Notes: generated by a model from the sequence alone, not told the origin. 38,043 nt of DNA from Acidocella aminolytica 101 = DSM 11237 (GCF_900129125.1 NZ_FQVJ01000036.1:1-38043); one strand, 5' to 3'. Positions 1 to 8,033 are shown, counted from the first letter of the stretch. A program made the numbers and translations.

Positions 1-2
1 AT

Positions 3-449
3 TTCGTGCGGGAGACCCCGTTCCTCGCGGATTTCTTCCGCTCCGCGATCAACTGTACCCTGCTTTCTTTCGCGCTGAATACCGGCGCCTACACCACGGA
101 AATTTTCTACGGCGCCATCCGTGACACCTCGAATGGCGAAGTTGAGGCCGGGCGCGCCTATGGCATGTCGCGCTTCACGCTCTACCGCCGCATCATCATC
201 CCCTCAGCGCTGCGCCGCGCCTTGCCAATGTACAGCAACGAGGTGATCTTAATGTTGCACGCCACCACACTGGCCTTCACCGCCACAGTGCCCGATATCC
301 TGAAAATCACCAACGACGCCTACATCGCCACCTATGCCCCGTTTGATGCGTTCGGCATCGCAGCGCTGCTGTATCTTTGCATATCCTTTACGTTGATCTT
401 TCTCTTCCGGCGGGCGGAAAAGCGGTTTCTCGCACATCTCGGGCTCTGA
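3..449 (+). CDS. Polar amino-acid ABC transporter permease, C-terminal part (5' end outside window)
   Basis: Inner-membrane permease subunit of a HisM/ArtM/GlnP-type amino-acid importer. The reading frame is open to the window edge, so the GTG at 6 is internal and about 148 residues of a protein normally near 230 are seen. The visible part carries the EAA loop that docks the ATPase (EVEAGRAYGMSRFTLYRR, followed by IIIPSALRRALP) and two hydrophobic segments around residues 80-95 and 118-134. It ends with a charged tail typical of the family. Its ATPase and binding protein must lie upstream. An amino-acid or amine substrate would fit the amine-oxidase genes at 4100-6975, but the substrate cannot be read from the sequence. 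The call as a permease is firm; histidine/lysine/arginine-type specificity is only a guess. Confidence 0.88.
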   Translation, partial: FVRETPFLADFFRSAINCTLLSFALNTGAYTTEIFYGAIRDTSNGEVEAGRAYGMSRFTLYRRIIIPSALRRALPMYSNEVILMLHATTLAFTATVPDILKITNDAYIATYAPFDAFGIAALLYLCISFTLIFLFRRAEKRFLAHLGL

Positions 450-576
450 ATGAAAAAGACAACTGAAGGATTTCAGTTTGTTATGATTCTATTGGTTTAC
501 GAAAACTGATGGGCTCACGATGGACTGGACCGAAATACAACCAGCGCCATAAGTTCTAAATGCCGATTGGTCTCAA
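450..576. other. Intergenic gap before the IS630 fragment
   Basis: No gene is visible. The stretch separates the permease stop codon from the point at 577 where similarity to the right-hand IS630 copy begins. Confidence 0.5.
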
Positions 577-756
577 TGTCCTGACCGACAAATAGTCTAC
601 ATTATGACAGAGCCCTGAATTTTGGTAGGCTGGGATGGCAAAAGGGTGTGCGATTGCTGTCATATTGGATGATGGTGAGAAAGCTGCCCTGACGACGCTG
701 GCCCAAAAGCATGGAGCGCTTCAGTCACTGGCGTTGCAGGCGCAACGTTTTTGTGA
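577..756 (+). mobile_element. IS630-family insertion sequence, left-end fragment
   Basis: The first 170 bases match the start of the IS630-type element at 37746-38043 position by position: in both copies TGTCCTGA is followed 58 bases later by the transposase ATG (635 here, 37804 there). The encoded N-terminus (MAKGCAIAVILDDGEKAALT...) aligns with MSKGRAVAVMLDDAEEAALT of the right copy. Similarity stops around position 745, and from 757 on the frame encodes a tyrosine recombinase instead, so the element has lost everything except its 5' end. The remnant cannot transpose. Either a deletion joined the two sequences or the element inserted and then decayed. Confidence 0.8.
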
Positions 757-1453
757 ACCGCGCCGACTGCCAAGCAACGCCCGGCGGCGGTACGGCATTT
801 GTTCGACTGGCTGGTGACGGGTCAAGTGGTACCGGTGAGTCCGGCCGCGTCGGTGCGCGCCCCCCGCCACATCGTGAAATCCGGAAAGAAACTGGTGCTG
901 GAGCTGGATGAGGCCCGCATGCTATTCGACAGCATCGAAGTCTCGACACCAGCGGGACTGCATGACCGGGCATTGGTCGGGCTGATGGTGCGTTCGTTCG
1001 CACGGATCGGCGCGGCGCTGGCCATAACGGTTGAGGACGTGTTCGTGCAGCGGCGGCGGCTCTGGGGACGGCTATGGAAAAAAGGGGGCAAGCAGCATGA
1101 GATGCCATGCCACCATAATCTGGAAACCTATCTGCATGCCTATATAGACGGGGCCGGGCTGGCCTCGGACTCAAAATCCGCACTATTGGCCGGGGCGCTA
1201 GCCAACTCACGCGCCCCCTGCCCCAGGCTAATGCTTACGCCATAATCTGGCGGCGTGCTGCAGCGGCTGGGATTGCGACCAAGGTCGGCAACCACAGTTT
1301 TAAGGCCACGGGGATCACGGCGTATTTGAAGTACGGGGGACGTTGGAGAATGCCGCCGTCATGGCCAATCATGCCTGCACACGAACCACCCAGCTTTATG
1401 ACAGGCGGCACGACGAAATCAGCCTCGACGAGGCCGAGCGGATCAAGGTATAA
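757..1453 (+). pseudogene. Tyrosine recombinase/integrase (XerC/D-like), truncated and frameshifted
   Basis: Site-specific recombinase remnant. In-frame text from 757 reads as the end of the SAM-like core-binding domain (AAVRHLFDWLVTGQVVPVSP) and the start of the catalytic domain (LDEARMLFDSIEVSTPAGLHDRALVGLM). The frame shifts once near 1200-1225, continues as WRRAAAAGIATKVGNHSFKA, and shifts again near 1338 where one G is missing, then ends as TLENAAVMANHACTRTTQLYDRRHDE and a TAA at 1451. The H-x-x-R box that should supply a catalytic arginine reads H-S-F-K, so even the repaired protein would lack it. The catalytic tyrosine context (TTQLYD) is kept. About 80 N-terminal residues are missing at the IS630 junction. 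Clearly dead; the family assignment is good. Confidence 0.85.
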
Positions 1454-1498
1454 AGAATGGCGGCTGAATATACACCACAATGGCGTATATTGGGCGCT

Positions 1499-1814
1499 GT
1501 GGAAAAGCGAAAGCCGACCTACGACGCTTGAAGCGTTCAAGGCGGCCTTTGACGCGGGAGATAAGCTGAAAGCTACAGGTACCGCCCTACGTGGGGCGGC
1601 GGCATTGGAGTTTGGACGCTCCAAGATTGTTGCGATGCTCCAAAGCATGCAGCGATCATAGTTCTATAAGTCGATGACGGCCCACGCAGACCATCAGCAG
1701 TGGCAGGATGTTTACCATGTGCCCTCTGCGGCCGGTGAGCTCTACGTCAAGTTCACGGTGGATGTCGTGATCGAATTTTTGTTGTTGTCATTCAAGGAGA
1801 AAGTCTTTGACTAG
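1499..1814 (+). pseudogene. mqsR: MqsR-family mRNA interferase toxin, disrupted
   Basis: Remnant of the toxin of a type II toxin-antitoxin pair; the family cuts mRNA on translating ribosomes. The text starts GTG with VEKRKPTYD, has one extra base at 1526, continues as LEAFKAAFDAGDKLKATGTA and GRSKIVAMLQSMQRS, meets an in-frame TAG at 1659 where relatives have histidine, and resumes with FYKSMTAHADHQQWQDVYHV and ends VIEFLLLSFKEKVFD with TAG at 1812. The family length of about 100 residues is preserved. It overlaps the antitoxin start by a few bases, the usual toxin-first mqsRA order. Two separate lesions mean no active toxin is expected. Confidence 0.82.
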
Positions 1815-2248
1815 CCCTGTTTGCCCCGAAACCGGGGCGCCGATGGACCGCGCGGTGCGCCCGATGACCATCGTCTATAAAGGGGGAGAGTCTGACGATT
1901 GATATGCCAGGCTGGTACTGTGATGCCTCTGACGACAGCATCCAAACGGGGGAAGACATGAAGGTGTCTGACCGGGCGTTGAACCTGCTTAAGGCCAGGG
2001 TGAAAGGACTGTTGGAGCCGGCTGACATCAAACGCATCCGCAAAAAGCTGCGGCTCACCCAGAAGGTAGCAGGGGAACTGATCGGTGGTGGACCGCGGGT
2101 TTTTCAGAAATATGAGACCGGCGATTTGCTGCCGAGGAGGGCCGTGAGCAGCGCCCTGCTGTTGCTCGATCGCGAACCCCCAGCTCTTGCGGCGCTGTCC
2201 TCCCGGAAAAAAAAGAAGATGGAAGACGCGCATCACGCCGCGGTGTGA
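1807..2248 (+). pseudogene. mqsA: MqsA-type antitoxin, frameshifted; C-terminal HTH half intact
   Basis: Partner of the broken toxin just upstream. The N-terminal text (from a TTG at 1807: TSPVCPETGAPMDRAVRPMT and then IVYKGG) reads into a stop, because a run of five G at about 1885 has one G too many; removing it joins the text to ESLTIDMPGWYCDAS. The Cys pairs (PVCP, WYCD) belong to the zinc-binding N-terminal domain. From 1904 an open frame gives the linker and an Xre-type helix-turn-helix (IRKKLRLTQKVAGELIGGG, FQKYETGDLLPRRAV), which could in principle still be made as a DNA-binding fragment. A homopolymer sequencing error is the main alternative to a genuine frameshift. Confidence 0.8.
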
Positions 2249-2452
2249 CAGATCAAGCCATTGGTCCCGGCGACTTATCGCGTAAATCCTGCAGACTGTT
2301 TGAAAACGTGTGGCCGTAATGAAAATGGTGAACTGTTTTCCATACCCCGGAGCCTTTCCCCTCGAGAATGCCGCTTTTCTATCGTCATATGAGATCTGTG
2401 CGCGGGTAGGCTCGCTAGGGCTCGGATTTATCTGCTTTGTTATGGTAACGAA
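2249..2452. other. Non-coding stretch after mqsA remnant
   Basis: No convincing gene. An open frame starting at 2310 crosses it but has no family resemblance and biased composition. Confidence 0.4.
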
Positions 2453-2680
2453 TTGGAGGTGGAGATGCCACGTCGCCGGATTGGACGGGAAGTATTGCCT
2501 TTTCCTGATAGCGGGCGTGGCAGAAACGAAAAAATCTCTAGAACCAGGAAACGAAGCTACGGACTACGACGAATGCGATGGTGTGGTCTTGCTAAAGCCT
2601 CGGTTCAGGTCCGTCTCACAGCCATCGCTTATAACCTCAAACGCACTCTTAACCTCGACACTCATCCGGCCTGATAGCCA
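2453..2680 (+). pseudogene. C-terminal tail of a DDE transposase (IS4/IS5-like superfamily)
   Basis: The frame from 2453 ends with KRSYGLRRMRWCGLAKASVQ followed by VRLTAIAYNLKRTLNL, which is the typical final helix region of IS4/IS5/IS1182-type DDE transposases (the 'R-x-R-G-L-x-K...N-L-K-R' ending). Nothing recognisable of the catalytic domain precedes it, so only the 3' end of the gene survives. The exact IS family cannot be fixed from so short a piece. Confidence 0.55.
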
Positions 2681-2773
2681 TCAAGGGTAGCCTCACGCTC
2701 ATTTACAAAAAACAAAGAAAATTCTCAATCTTGTCCCCTAAATTCAGATCAAAACCCTACCCGCGCACAGGTC

Positions 2774-2890
2774 TCAGAAGTCGTGTCCCAGCTTGTAGCG
2801 CACTTGTGCATCATGCGTTGTTGGCAGGCGAAGTGCCAGCCTGGTCGTCGTAAGAGTGGGAATACGATATTCTGGTTCAAGTTGTACCAT
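2774..2890 (-). pseudogene. Possible C-terminal fragment of an outer-membrane beta-barrel protein
   Basis: On the minus strand a 38-residue frame ends with RLALRLPTTHDAQVRYKLGH followed by DF and stop. Alternating polar/apolar residues and a final phenylalanine are the signature of the last strands of outer-membrane barrels (the C-terminal signal recognised by BamA). No upstream barrel or signal peptide remains in frame. It may be the tail of a porin or transporter that once belonged to the AraC/amine-oxidase unit. Weak, because the match rests on one strand pair. Confidence 0.35.
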
Positions 2891-3015
2891 AGCTGCGCAC
2901 ACATCTTGTGATTTCTGCAATGGCACTCTTACTGAGACTAAGAACACGAGCGATTAAGCGGTGGCTACGTTCTTCGGCTACAAGCGCCAAGTGTCCCATT
3001 GCAATGCAAACCAAT

Positions 3016-3034
3016 TTTCCGATAATATACGCCA
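3016..3034 (+). promoter_or_regulatory. Candidate AraC operator, copy 1 (upstream of the AraC gene)
   Basis: TTTCCGATAATATACGCCA occurs here and, with 18 of 19 bases the same, at 7054-7072 upstream of the amine-oxidase operon. It lies 23 bases before the chosen GTG start of the AraC gene. Two near-identical copies placed at the starts of a regulator and its adjacent operon suggest a shared operator and autoregulation. Confidence 0.5.
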
Positions 3035-3057
3035 GAACTGGCAAGCTGGATGGAGAA

Positions 3058-4092
3058 GTGAGCAAAGCTGAACCGCGCACCGTCTCGCTGCCAAAAGACG
3101 GATCAATCCGTGCAAGTGTCATCCGCCCGATCCTCAATTACTTCGCCCAAGAAAAGAGCGATTTGGCGCGGCTGCTCCGGCAAAGCGGGCTGTCCCCCCT
3201 GGTGGCGGAGGATCCTTACGCGCCGATACCACTGCCAGCCTATCTGACATTGTTCGAAGGCGCCGCAGCGATGACCGGCGACCCCTTGCTTGGCGCCAAG
3301 CTCGGCCACGCCATCCACCCGGCGGATCTTGGCCCGCTTGGCATGCTCGTGGCCCAGGCCGGCAGCGTGCGGCGCTGTATCAATGTCTTCACCCGCTTCA
3401 CCAATGCGCTGCAAACCGCAACCGCCGTTTCGCTGCTGGATTCAGCCGAGACATTGCTGCTCGCTTACCGGATCGAGGGCGCGCCGCTATCCCTCCGGCG
3501 CCAGGATAATGAGTTCACTCTCGCCTGCATTTGCGGGCTGATCCGCAGCAGCTTCGATGCGCGCTGGCGGCCGCTGGAGGTTCACTTCGAACACGAGGCC
3601 AACGCCCAGGCGACGGCCCTGCAGCGCCTGTTCGGCGCGCCCATCCGCTTCTCGCAATCAGTCAGCCGGTTGCTGGTGAATGCCAGCGATGCCGATCTTA
3701 TCCGCAAGTCCGAGGATACGGCGCTGGTCGAACTCATCGAAACGCATCTGCGTGATTTGCTCGCCCATACGGGCGAACCAGCGAACCTCTCCGAGCAGGT
3801 GCATACGCTCATCCGCTTGCAGATGAGCGTGCAGAGATCCAATCTCGAGACGCTGGCCGCCGGCCTTGGTATACCTCCGCGCAGCCTGCAGCGTAGGCTG
3901 GCGGCAGAGGGAACCTCTGTGCGCGCCTTGCTCCAACAATGCCGGATGCAAATGGCACAAACCATGTTGGCGGAAGGCCAGGTGAGTATCGAGCACGTGG
4001 CCAATGCGCTAGGCTATGCTGACGGCACAGCCTTCTGGCGTGCTTATAAAAGCTGGACTGGGCGTGCGCCCAGCCATCGACGGTACGCCTAG
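3058..4092 (+). CDS. AraC-family transcriptional regulator (OruR/ArgR-like, PF12625 N-domain)
   Basis: Transcription factor of about 344 residues. The N-terminal 'arabinose-binding' type domain (PF12625 class, roughly residues 20-215: IRASVIRPILNYFAQ, DPYAPIPLPAYLTLFE, HPADLGPLGML) senses an effector; the C-terminal AraC domain (about 250-340) shows LETLAAGLGIPPRSLQRRLA and VSIEHVANALGYADGTAFWR, the two helix-turn-helices. The frame is open upstream to 2908, but homology to the second AraC of this window begins near residue 15 after the GTG at 3058, and the conserved motif at 3016 would fall inside the gene with any earlier start. Convergent with the FAD oxidase, only 7 bases between stops. 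Likely activator of the amine-oxidase operon at 4100-6975; relatives act on ornithine/arginine or other amines. Confidence 0.85.
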   Translation: MSKAEPRTVSLPKDGSIRASVIRPILNYFAQEKSDLARLLRQSGLSPLVAEDPYAPIPLPAYLTLFEGAAAMTGDPLLGAKLGHAIHPADLGPLGMLVAQAGSVRRCINVFTRFTNALQTATAVSLLDSAETLLLAYRIEGAPLSLRRQDNEFTLACICGLIRSSFDARWRPLEVHFEHEANAQATALQRLFGAPIRFSQSVSRLLVNASDADLIRKSEDTALVELIETHLRDLLAHTGEPANLSEQVHTLIRLQMSVQRSNLETLAAGLGIPPRSLQRRLAAEGTSVRALLQQCRMQMAQTMLAEGQVSIEHVANALGYADGTAFWRAYKSWTGRAPSHRRYA

Positions 4093-4099
4093 GGTCGGA

Positions 4100-5392
4100 T
4101 TAGAACCGCTCCAGTCGGTAGGGCGTGGGGTCGAGCAACGGGGGCTCACCCATCACCATATCGGCGGCGAGTTGGCCGGCCGCAGGCGCGGTACCAAAGC
4201 CATGGCCAGAAAAGCCCGTGGCCAAGGTCAGGCCGGGCAACTGCCCCACCGGTCCGATAACCGGCAGGGAGTCCGGCGTGATATCCATCATCCCCGCCCA
4301 AACCTCGGCAATCCTGGCCTGTGCGAAGGCAGGCCAGGCGGCGGCGAGATTGCGCATTGCCTCTTCATTTATACCGGCATCTACTGACGGATCCATGGTA
4401 CGCACCTGCTCGAAGGGCGAGACCACCCCTGGCCTCCAGCGCCGCGCCAACCGCAGATCTTGCCAAGAGGCGGCTCCCAGGCGCAGGCGCAGATGCTGGC
4501 GCTGGGTGCGCAGTACTGGCAGATAACGATGGCCGATCAGAAGGTGGTCCAGCAGCAGCGGCGCGGTGAGGGCGCCGCGCTGGGTAATGGTGTAACCGCC
4601 ATCCAGCCGCTTGCGGAAAGAGAAGTCTGGAGCGCCGACGGCGATCTCGCCCGGCCCCTCCATGGGAGCAGTGCGGATGACGTGGCAGACCAAGGGCAAG
4701 GTGGGCAGCGCCACGCCATGGTTGCCCAGGAACCGGCGCGACCACAGCGCCCCAGCCAGTAGCACATGCTCGCAGCGTATCTCACCGCGCTCGGTCACCA
4801 CCCCGCTCACCCGCCCGGCAGTGAATGCCAGCGTGCGGGCGGCGCATTGCTCTACTACGACCGCGCCTTTGGCGATGGCGGCGTTGGCGATGGCACTGGC
4901 TGCCAGCGTCGGCTCGGCGCGTCCGTCAGAGGGGGTGTAGATGCCCCCCGCCCATTGTCCCTGCCCCCCCGGCAGCATTTGCGCCAGCTCCGCCGAGCTC
5001 AGCATTCGGGAATCCAACTCCAGCGCGCGGACCTTGGTCAGCCAGTCCTCATGCATGGCCATTTCCACCTGGGCTCTGCAGATATACATGATACCAGCCT
5101 GTCGGTAACCGACATCGGTGCCCACACGCTGCGGCATTCCCGCCCATAGCGCATCCGCCGCCACAGACATCGGTACGTCCGGCACGGCACGGCCCATTTT
5201 GCGGATCCATCCGAGATTGCGCGAGGATTGCTCTCCAACCAGCCGCCCCTTCTCCAGCACCACCACGGATACCCCGCGCTCAGCTAAGCATAGGGCAGCG
5301 CTGAGACCGACGATACCGCCGCCGATCACCACCACGCGGGCGCTGGCCGGCAAACCGGCTTGTGTTTGCACAGGGCTGATCACGGGCGCCAT
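4100..5392 (-). CDS. FAD-dependent amine/amino-acid oxidoreductase (DadA/DAO family)
   Basis: 430-residue flavoprotein of the D-amino-acid oxidase fold. The FAD dinucleotide motif is at residues 21-40 (VVVIGGGIVGLSAALCLAER) with the acidic end of strand 2 (VVVLEKG). The SSRNLGW segment after it is typical of a subgroup that acts with RidA and OCD-like partners, and GFSGHGFGTAPAAGQLAAD near the C-terminus is the second FAD contact. It would oxidise an amine or amino acid to an imine, which hydrolyses to an aldehyde or keto acid. Last gene of a three-gene operon; RBS AAAGGAG sits 7 bases before the ATG. Homologues next to an OCD-like 'tyramine oxidase subunit B' suggest an aromatic amine substrate, but that is inference. 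Confidence 0.85.
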   Translation of the reverse strand: MAPVISPVQTQAGLPASARVVVIGGGIVGLSAALCLAERGVSVVVLEKGRLVGEQSSRNLGWIRKMGRAVPDVPMSVAADALWAGMPQRVGTDVGYRQAGIMYICRAQVEMAMHEDWLTKVRALELDSRMLSSAELAQMLPGGQGQWAGGIYTPSDGRAEPTLAASAIANAAIAKGAVVVEQCAARTLAFTAGRVSGVVTERGEIRCEHVLLAGALWSRRFLGNHGVALPTLPLVCHVIRTAPMEGPGEIAVGAPDFSFRKRLDGGYTITQRGALTAPLLLDHLLIGHRYLPVLRTQRQHLRLRLGAASWQDLRLARRWRPGVVSPFEQVRTMDPSVDAGINEEAMRNLAAAWPAFAQARIAEVWAGMMDITPDSLPVIGPVGQLPGLTLATGFSGHGFGTAPAAGQLAADMVMGEPPLLDPTPYRLERF

Positions 5393-5403
5393 AAGCTGCT
5401 CCT

Positions 5404-5826
5404 TTAAAGGGAAATGAGGCGTTGCTCGGTTTGCGCACCCGCCGCGTTGCGGTAAGCGGTAACCTCGATCTCCACCTTGTATGCCGTGCCGCCAAGCGGC
5501 GGGCAGGTGATGGTCGCCGCCGGGTCGATACCGCGATAGCGCGCGCCGACAATCTCCATCACCGCTGGAGTATCCGCTGGGTCCTGGATGAACACCCGCG
5601 AGACAACCACATCCGCTAGGCTCGCCCCCAACGCCGCCAGCGCTCCCTCGATATTAGCAAAGACCTGCTCGGCCTGTTCGCGCACGTCATCGGGGATCTG
5701 CCCGGTACGCGGGTTACGCCCGGCGGTATTGGAAACAAAGATCCATGGCCCCACGGCCACAGCGCGCGAATAGCTGCCCAGGGTCTCGAATTTATTGCCG
5801 GTCTTGATTTTGGTGATCTTGTCCAT
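5404..5826 (-). CDS. RidA/YjgF-family protein (enamine/imine deaminase)
   Basis: 140-residue RidA-fold protein. The family hydrolyses reactive enamine/imine intermediates released by PLP or flavin enzymes. Visible landmarks are GSYSRAVAVGPWIFVSNTAG at the N-terminus, FANIEGALAALGASLADVVV (the helix after the substrate pocket) and the C-terminal P-x-x-E-I-E-V-T box seen as AYKVEIEVTAYR. The position where canonical RidA has the substrate-binding arginine (VSRVFIQD) is present. It starts 12 bases after the OCD-like gene and ends 11 bases before the FAD oxidase, so it is made together with both and probably detoxifies or hydrolyses the imine that the oxidase forms. Confidence 0.9.
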   Translation of the reverse strand: MDKITKIKTGNKFETLGSYSRAVAVGPWIFVSNTAGRNPRTGQIPDDVREQAEQVFANIEGALAALGASLADVVVSRVFIQDPADTPAVMEIVGARYRGIDPAATITCPPLGGTAYKVEIEVTAYRNAAGAQTEQRLISL

Positions 5827-5838
5827 GATCCATATCCC

Positions 5839-6975
5839 TCAGCGCAGCACCGGCACGTCCCAGAGATTGAGCTTCACGCCAATCCCCTCGGCCAGCGCCC
5901 GTCGATAGATCACCGTGCCCCAGGCGACATCCTCCACCGGCATGCCGCCTACGGACATGATGATGATCTCCTCCGCGCCGCTCCGCCCCGGCGTAGCACC
6001 GGCGACGATAGCGCCCAGATCCTCAAGCTGCGCACGCTCCATTTTGCCCTCGGCCAACATGTCCATGAAGCGCACTCCAACCAGCGGGATAACGTTATGC
6101 GCCGGCTTGGGCACCTCATGGTACCAAGCTTCGTAGAGCCTGGTATTGTCCAGTACCTTGCGCACGCCGGCGGCTTCCATGCCGGCGTCCATGCTGCAGG
6201 CGGCAGGCATGGCCAGGAAGGCGCCGGGCTGGACCCAAGCGCGCTCAACGCGCGGATACTCAGCCGGGTTGCCGACAGACGTGGAAGTGCAGAAGGTCAC
6301 CAGATCCGACCCGCGTACCACCTCCTCAATCGTCTCCACAATCTGCAGCGTGGTGATCTGCGGATAGGTCTCGCGGACCCACGCGGTAAAGCTCTCAATG
6401 CTCTTTCTCCCGCGCCCCTTCACCTTCACTGTATCGATCAGCGGACAGGCGGCGATGAAGGCGGCCAGCGTGGTTTTGGCCATCACCCCCGGCCCTAGAA
6501 TGCCGACCACGCGAGAGTCCTTGCGCGCCAAATGCCGCGCCCCCACGCCCGGCACCGCGCCGGTGCGGTAGGCAGAGAGCAGGTTGGCGGACATGAAGGC
6601 CAACGGCGCACCAGTCTCGGCGTCGTTGAGGTTAAAGGTGAGGATGGAGCGCGGCAGTCCCTTCTCGCGGTTGGCGATGTTGGAGCCGTACCATTTCATT
6701 CCCGCCGTATGGAAACGCCCGCCCAAATAGGCCGGCATCGCCATCAGGCGGCGGTCGGCAGTCGGCTTGGGCATGTTGGGGAAGGGTGAGTTTTCCGGGA
6801 ACACAACCATGGCGCCATGGGAATCATTGTTCGGTCCGGCCATCCGGTAATCGCCCTGGTGGAGCAGCACAAACATCTCCTCCATTGTATCTACGCAGGT
6901 CGGCATGTCGGTCACACCGGCACGGATCATGTCTGGTTCGGAAAGATAGAGGAAATCGATTTTCGTATCGAACAC
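5839..6975 (-). CDS. Ornithine cyclodeaminase-fold protein, 'tyramine oxidase subunit B'-like
   Basis: Member of the OCD/mu-crystallin NAD(P)-binding family. Motifs: KWYGSNIANREKGLPRSILT (substrate-pocket lysine and loop), LLSAYRTGAVPGVGARHLA (arginine of the OCD signature), VGILGPGVMAKTTLAAF (dinucleotide-binding Gly-rich loop) and LVTFCTSTS. The very similar proteins annotated as tyramine oxidase subunit B share the start IDFLYLSEPDMI. I place the start at the GTG at 6975 (VFDTKIDFLYLSE), which has GGAG nine bases upstream; the frame remains open to a GTG at 7047, which would add about 24 unrelated residues. First gene of the operon with RidA and the FAD oxidase; the 19-bp motif at 7054 lies about 80 bases upstream. 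True substrate uncertain. Confidence 0.82.
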   Translation of the reverse strand: MFDTKIDFLYLSEPDMIRAGVTDMPTCVDTMEEMFVLLHQGDYRMAGPNNDSHGAMVVFPENSPFPNMPKPTADRRLMAMPAYLGGRFHTAGMKWYGSNIANREKGLPRSILTFNLNDAETGAPLAFMSANLLSAYRTGAVPGVGARHLARKDSRVVGILGPGVMAKTTLAAFIAACPLIDTVKVKGRGRKSIESFTAWVRETYPQITTLQIVETIEEVVRGSDLVTFCTSTSVGNPAEYPRVERAWVQPGAFLAMPAACSMDAGMEAAGVRKVLDNTRLYEAWYHEVPKPAHNVIPLVGVRFMDMLAEGKMERAQLEDLGAIVAGATPGRSGAEEIIIMSVGGMPVEDVAWGTVIYRRALAEGIGVKLNLWDVPVLR

Positions 6976-7053
6976 GGTGGTAGGCTCCAGCAACTTCACA
7001 AAGGCTGTTTTTTGGCAGAAGTCGCAGAAACCACCATTGTAGAACACACCATA

Positions 7054-7072
7054 TTTCCGATAATTTACGCCA
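7054..7072 (+). promoter_or_regulatory. Candidate AraC operator, copy 2 (upstream of the amine-oxidase operon)
   Basis: TTTCCGATAATTTACGCCA differs in one base from the copy at 3016-3034. It is placed about 80 bases before the start of the OCD-like gene, a suitable activator position for the neighbouring AraC protein. Confidence 0.5.
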
Positions 7073-7571
7073 ACAGTTCAAATGAAGAAAAAAACAGCAG
7101 GACGCTCTGACCCTTCATCACGCACCCAGGTCTTTTCGCGCTGCGATGACTGTAATGGCCACATCAGTCCGATTTTTCATCAAGCTTGTGAAGCAACTCG
7201 CCAAATTTCCTGAGGTCTACAACACTTGGCTCATCGAACGGCACCGATTCCAGCCGCCGGCCGTGGTCCGAGATTGTTATCCTGCCGTGGCTTCACTCGC
7301 CGCATACGTTTCAACCAAGTGTCTCAAGAAATCGGGTACGGTACAGATCACCCGGCGAACACCGGGTCATCAGCTGATCCGGAAGGTCTTTGTCGATGCT
7401 CATACGTGGTTCTCCTATTCAAGTAATTACCACGTCAGCGCGAAAAATTCCGGATATTCCAACGTCAAACGGAAAGCAAAAGCGATACCAGCATTACCTT
7501 TAACTGTGCTCCATGCCGAAGAATGGCGGGATCCATAGCATCGAAGGAAAATCTTTTAGAAATTGGCCACA
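7073..7571. other. About 500 bases without a recognisable gene
   Basis: An open plus-strand frame (7146-7538, 130 codons) crosses it, but its text resembles no family and it lacks a good ribosome binding site. I see no RNA gene or hairpin. Probably promoter region plus decayed sequence. Confidence 0.4.
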
Positions 7572-8033
7572 GATCTGCCCGTTCAAACCCGTAAGCACGC
7601 TATCGAAAAGCTCAAGTTTTATGAAATGCGCAGGTAAATCAGGGTCTTTCATAAGATTCTCAAATCTGGTTCTAAAGCGGAGGAATCAATGCTTCGAACT
7701 GCGCAGCCTTTGACAAATGTCATCGTAATTTTCTGTATCATCAGTTGGCGCATATTCTTGATGCCAAAGCGGAACCACTCAGCCCCGGCAGCTGAGCCAA
7801 CACTCGCTTTGGATAAGACAGAGACCGGTTTGCTGGACCGCCTTGTGCAGGAGAAAATCCAGCCTCAAAGAAAAACACTTCGGGAATACTTGACCAAAAT
7901 TGCCTAACTCGGCTGTTACCTCGCGTGTGCAACCGATCCGCCTCCTGATAATACGGCCATGTGACGAGAGCTCCCGCGGCTGGCAGATATCAAACTCGGC
8001 GCAATGATCGGCATGCAATTTGTGGGTAATTGA
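7572..8033 (+). pseudogene. IS4-family (Tn5-type) transposase, C-terminal third, with in-frame stops
   Basis: In one frame the text reads DLPVQTRKHAIEKLKFYEMR, stop, IRVFHKILKSGSKAEESMLR, then TLALDKTETGLLDRLVQEK and REYLTKIA, stop, LGCYLACATDPPPDNTAM, stop, and ends ADIKLGAMIGMQFVGN. This is the E-containing catalytic region and C-terminal domain of Tn5/IS50-like IS4 transposases (the Y-(2)-R-(3)-E-(6)-K signature region is seen degenerate around FYEMR...IRVFHKILK). Three stop codons in frame show it is dead. The N-terminal two thirds are absent. The same frame is kept from end to end, so decay was by point mutation. Confidence 0.75.

Noticed and set aside
725-1210. Minus-strand open frame of 161 codons
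   Set aside because: Antisense to the recombinase pseudogene; Arg/Pro/Ala-rich text typical of a shadow frame.
2310-2690. Plus-strand open frame of 126 codons
   Set aside because: Overlaps the transposase tail that is in a different frame; no family likeness.
7146-7538. Plus-strand open frame of 130 codons
   Set aside because: No family resemblance, no ribosome binding site, lies between a promoter and decayed IS sequence.
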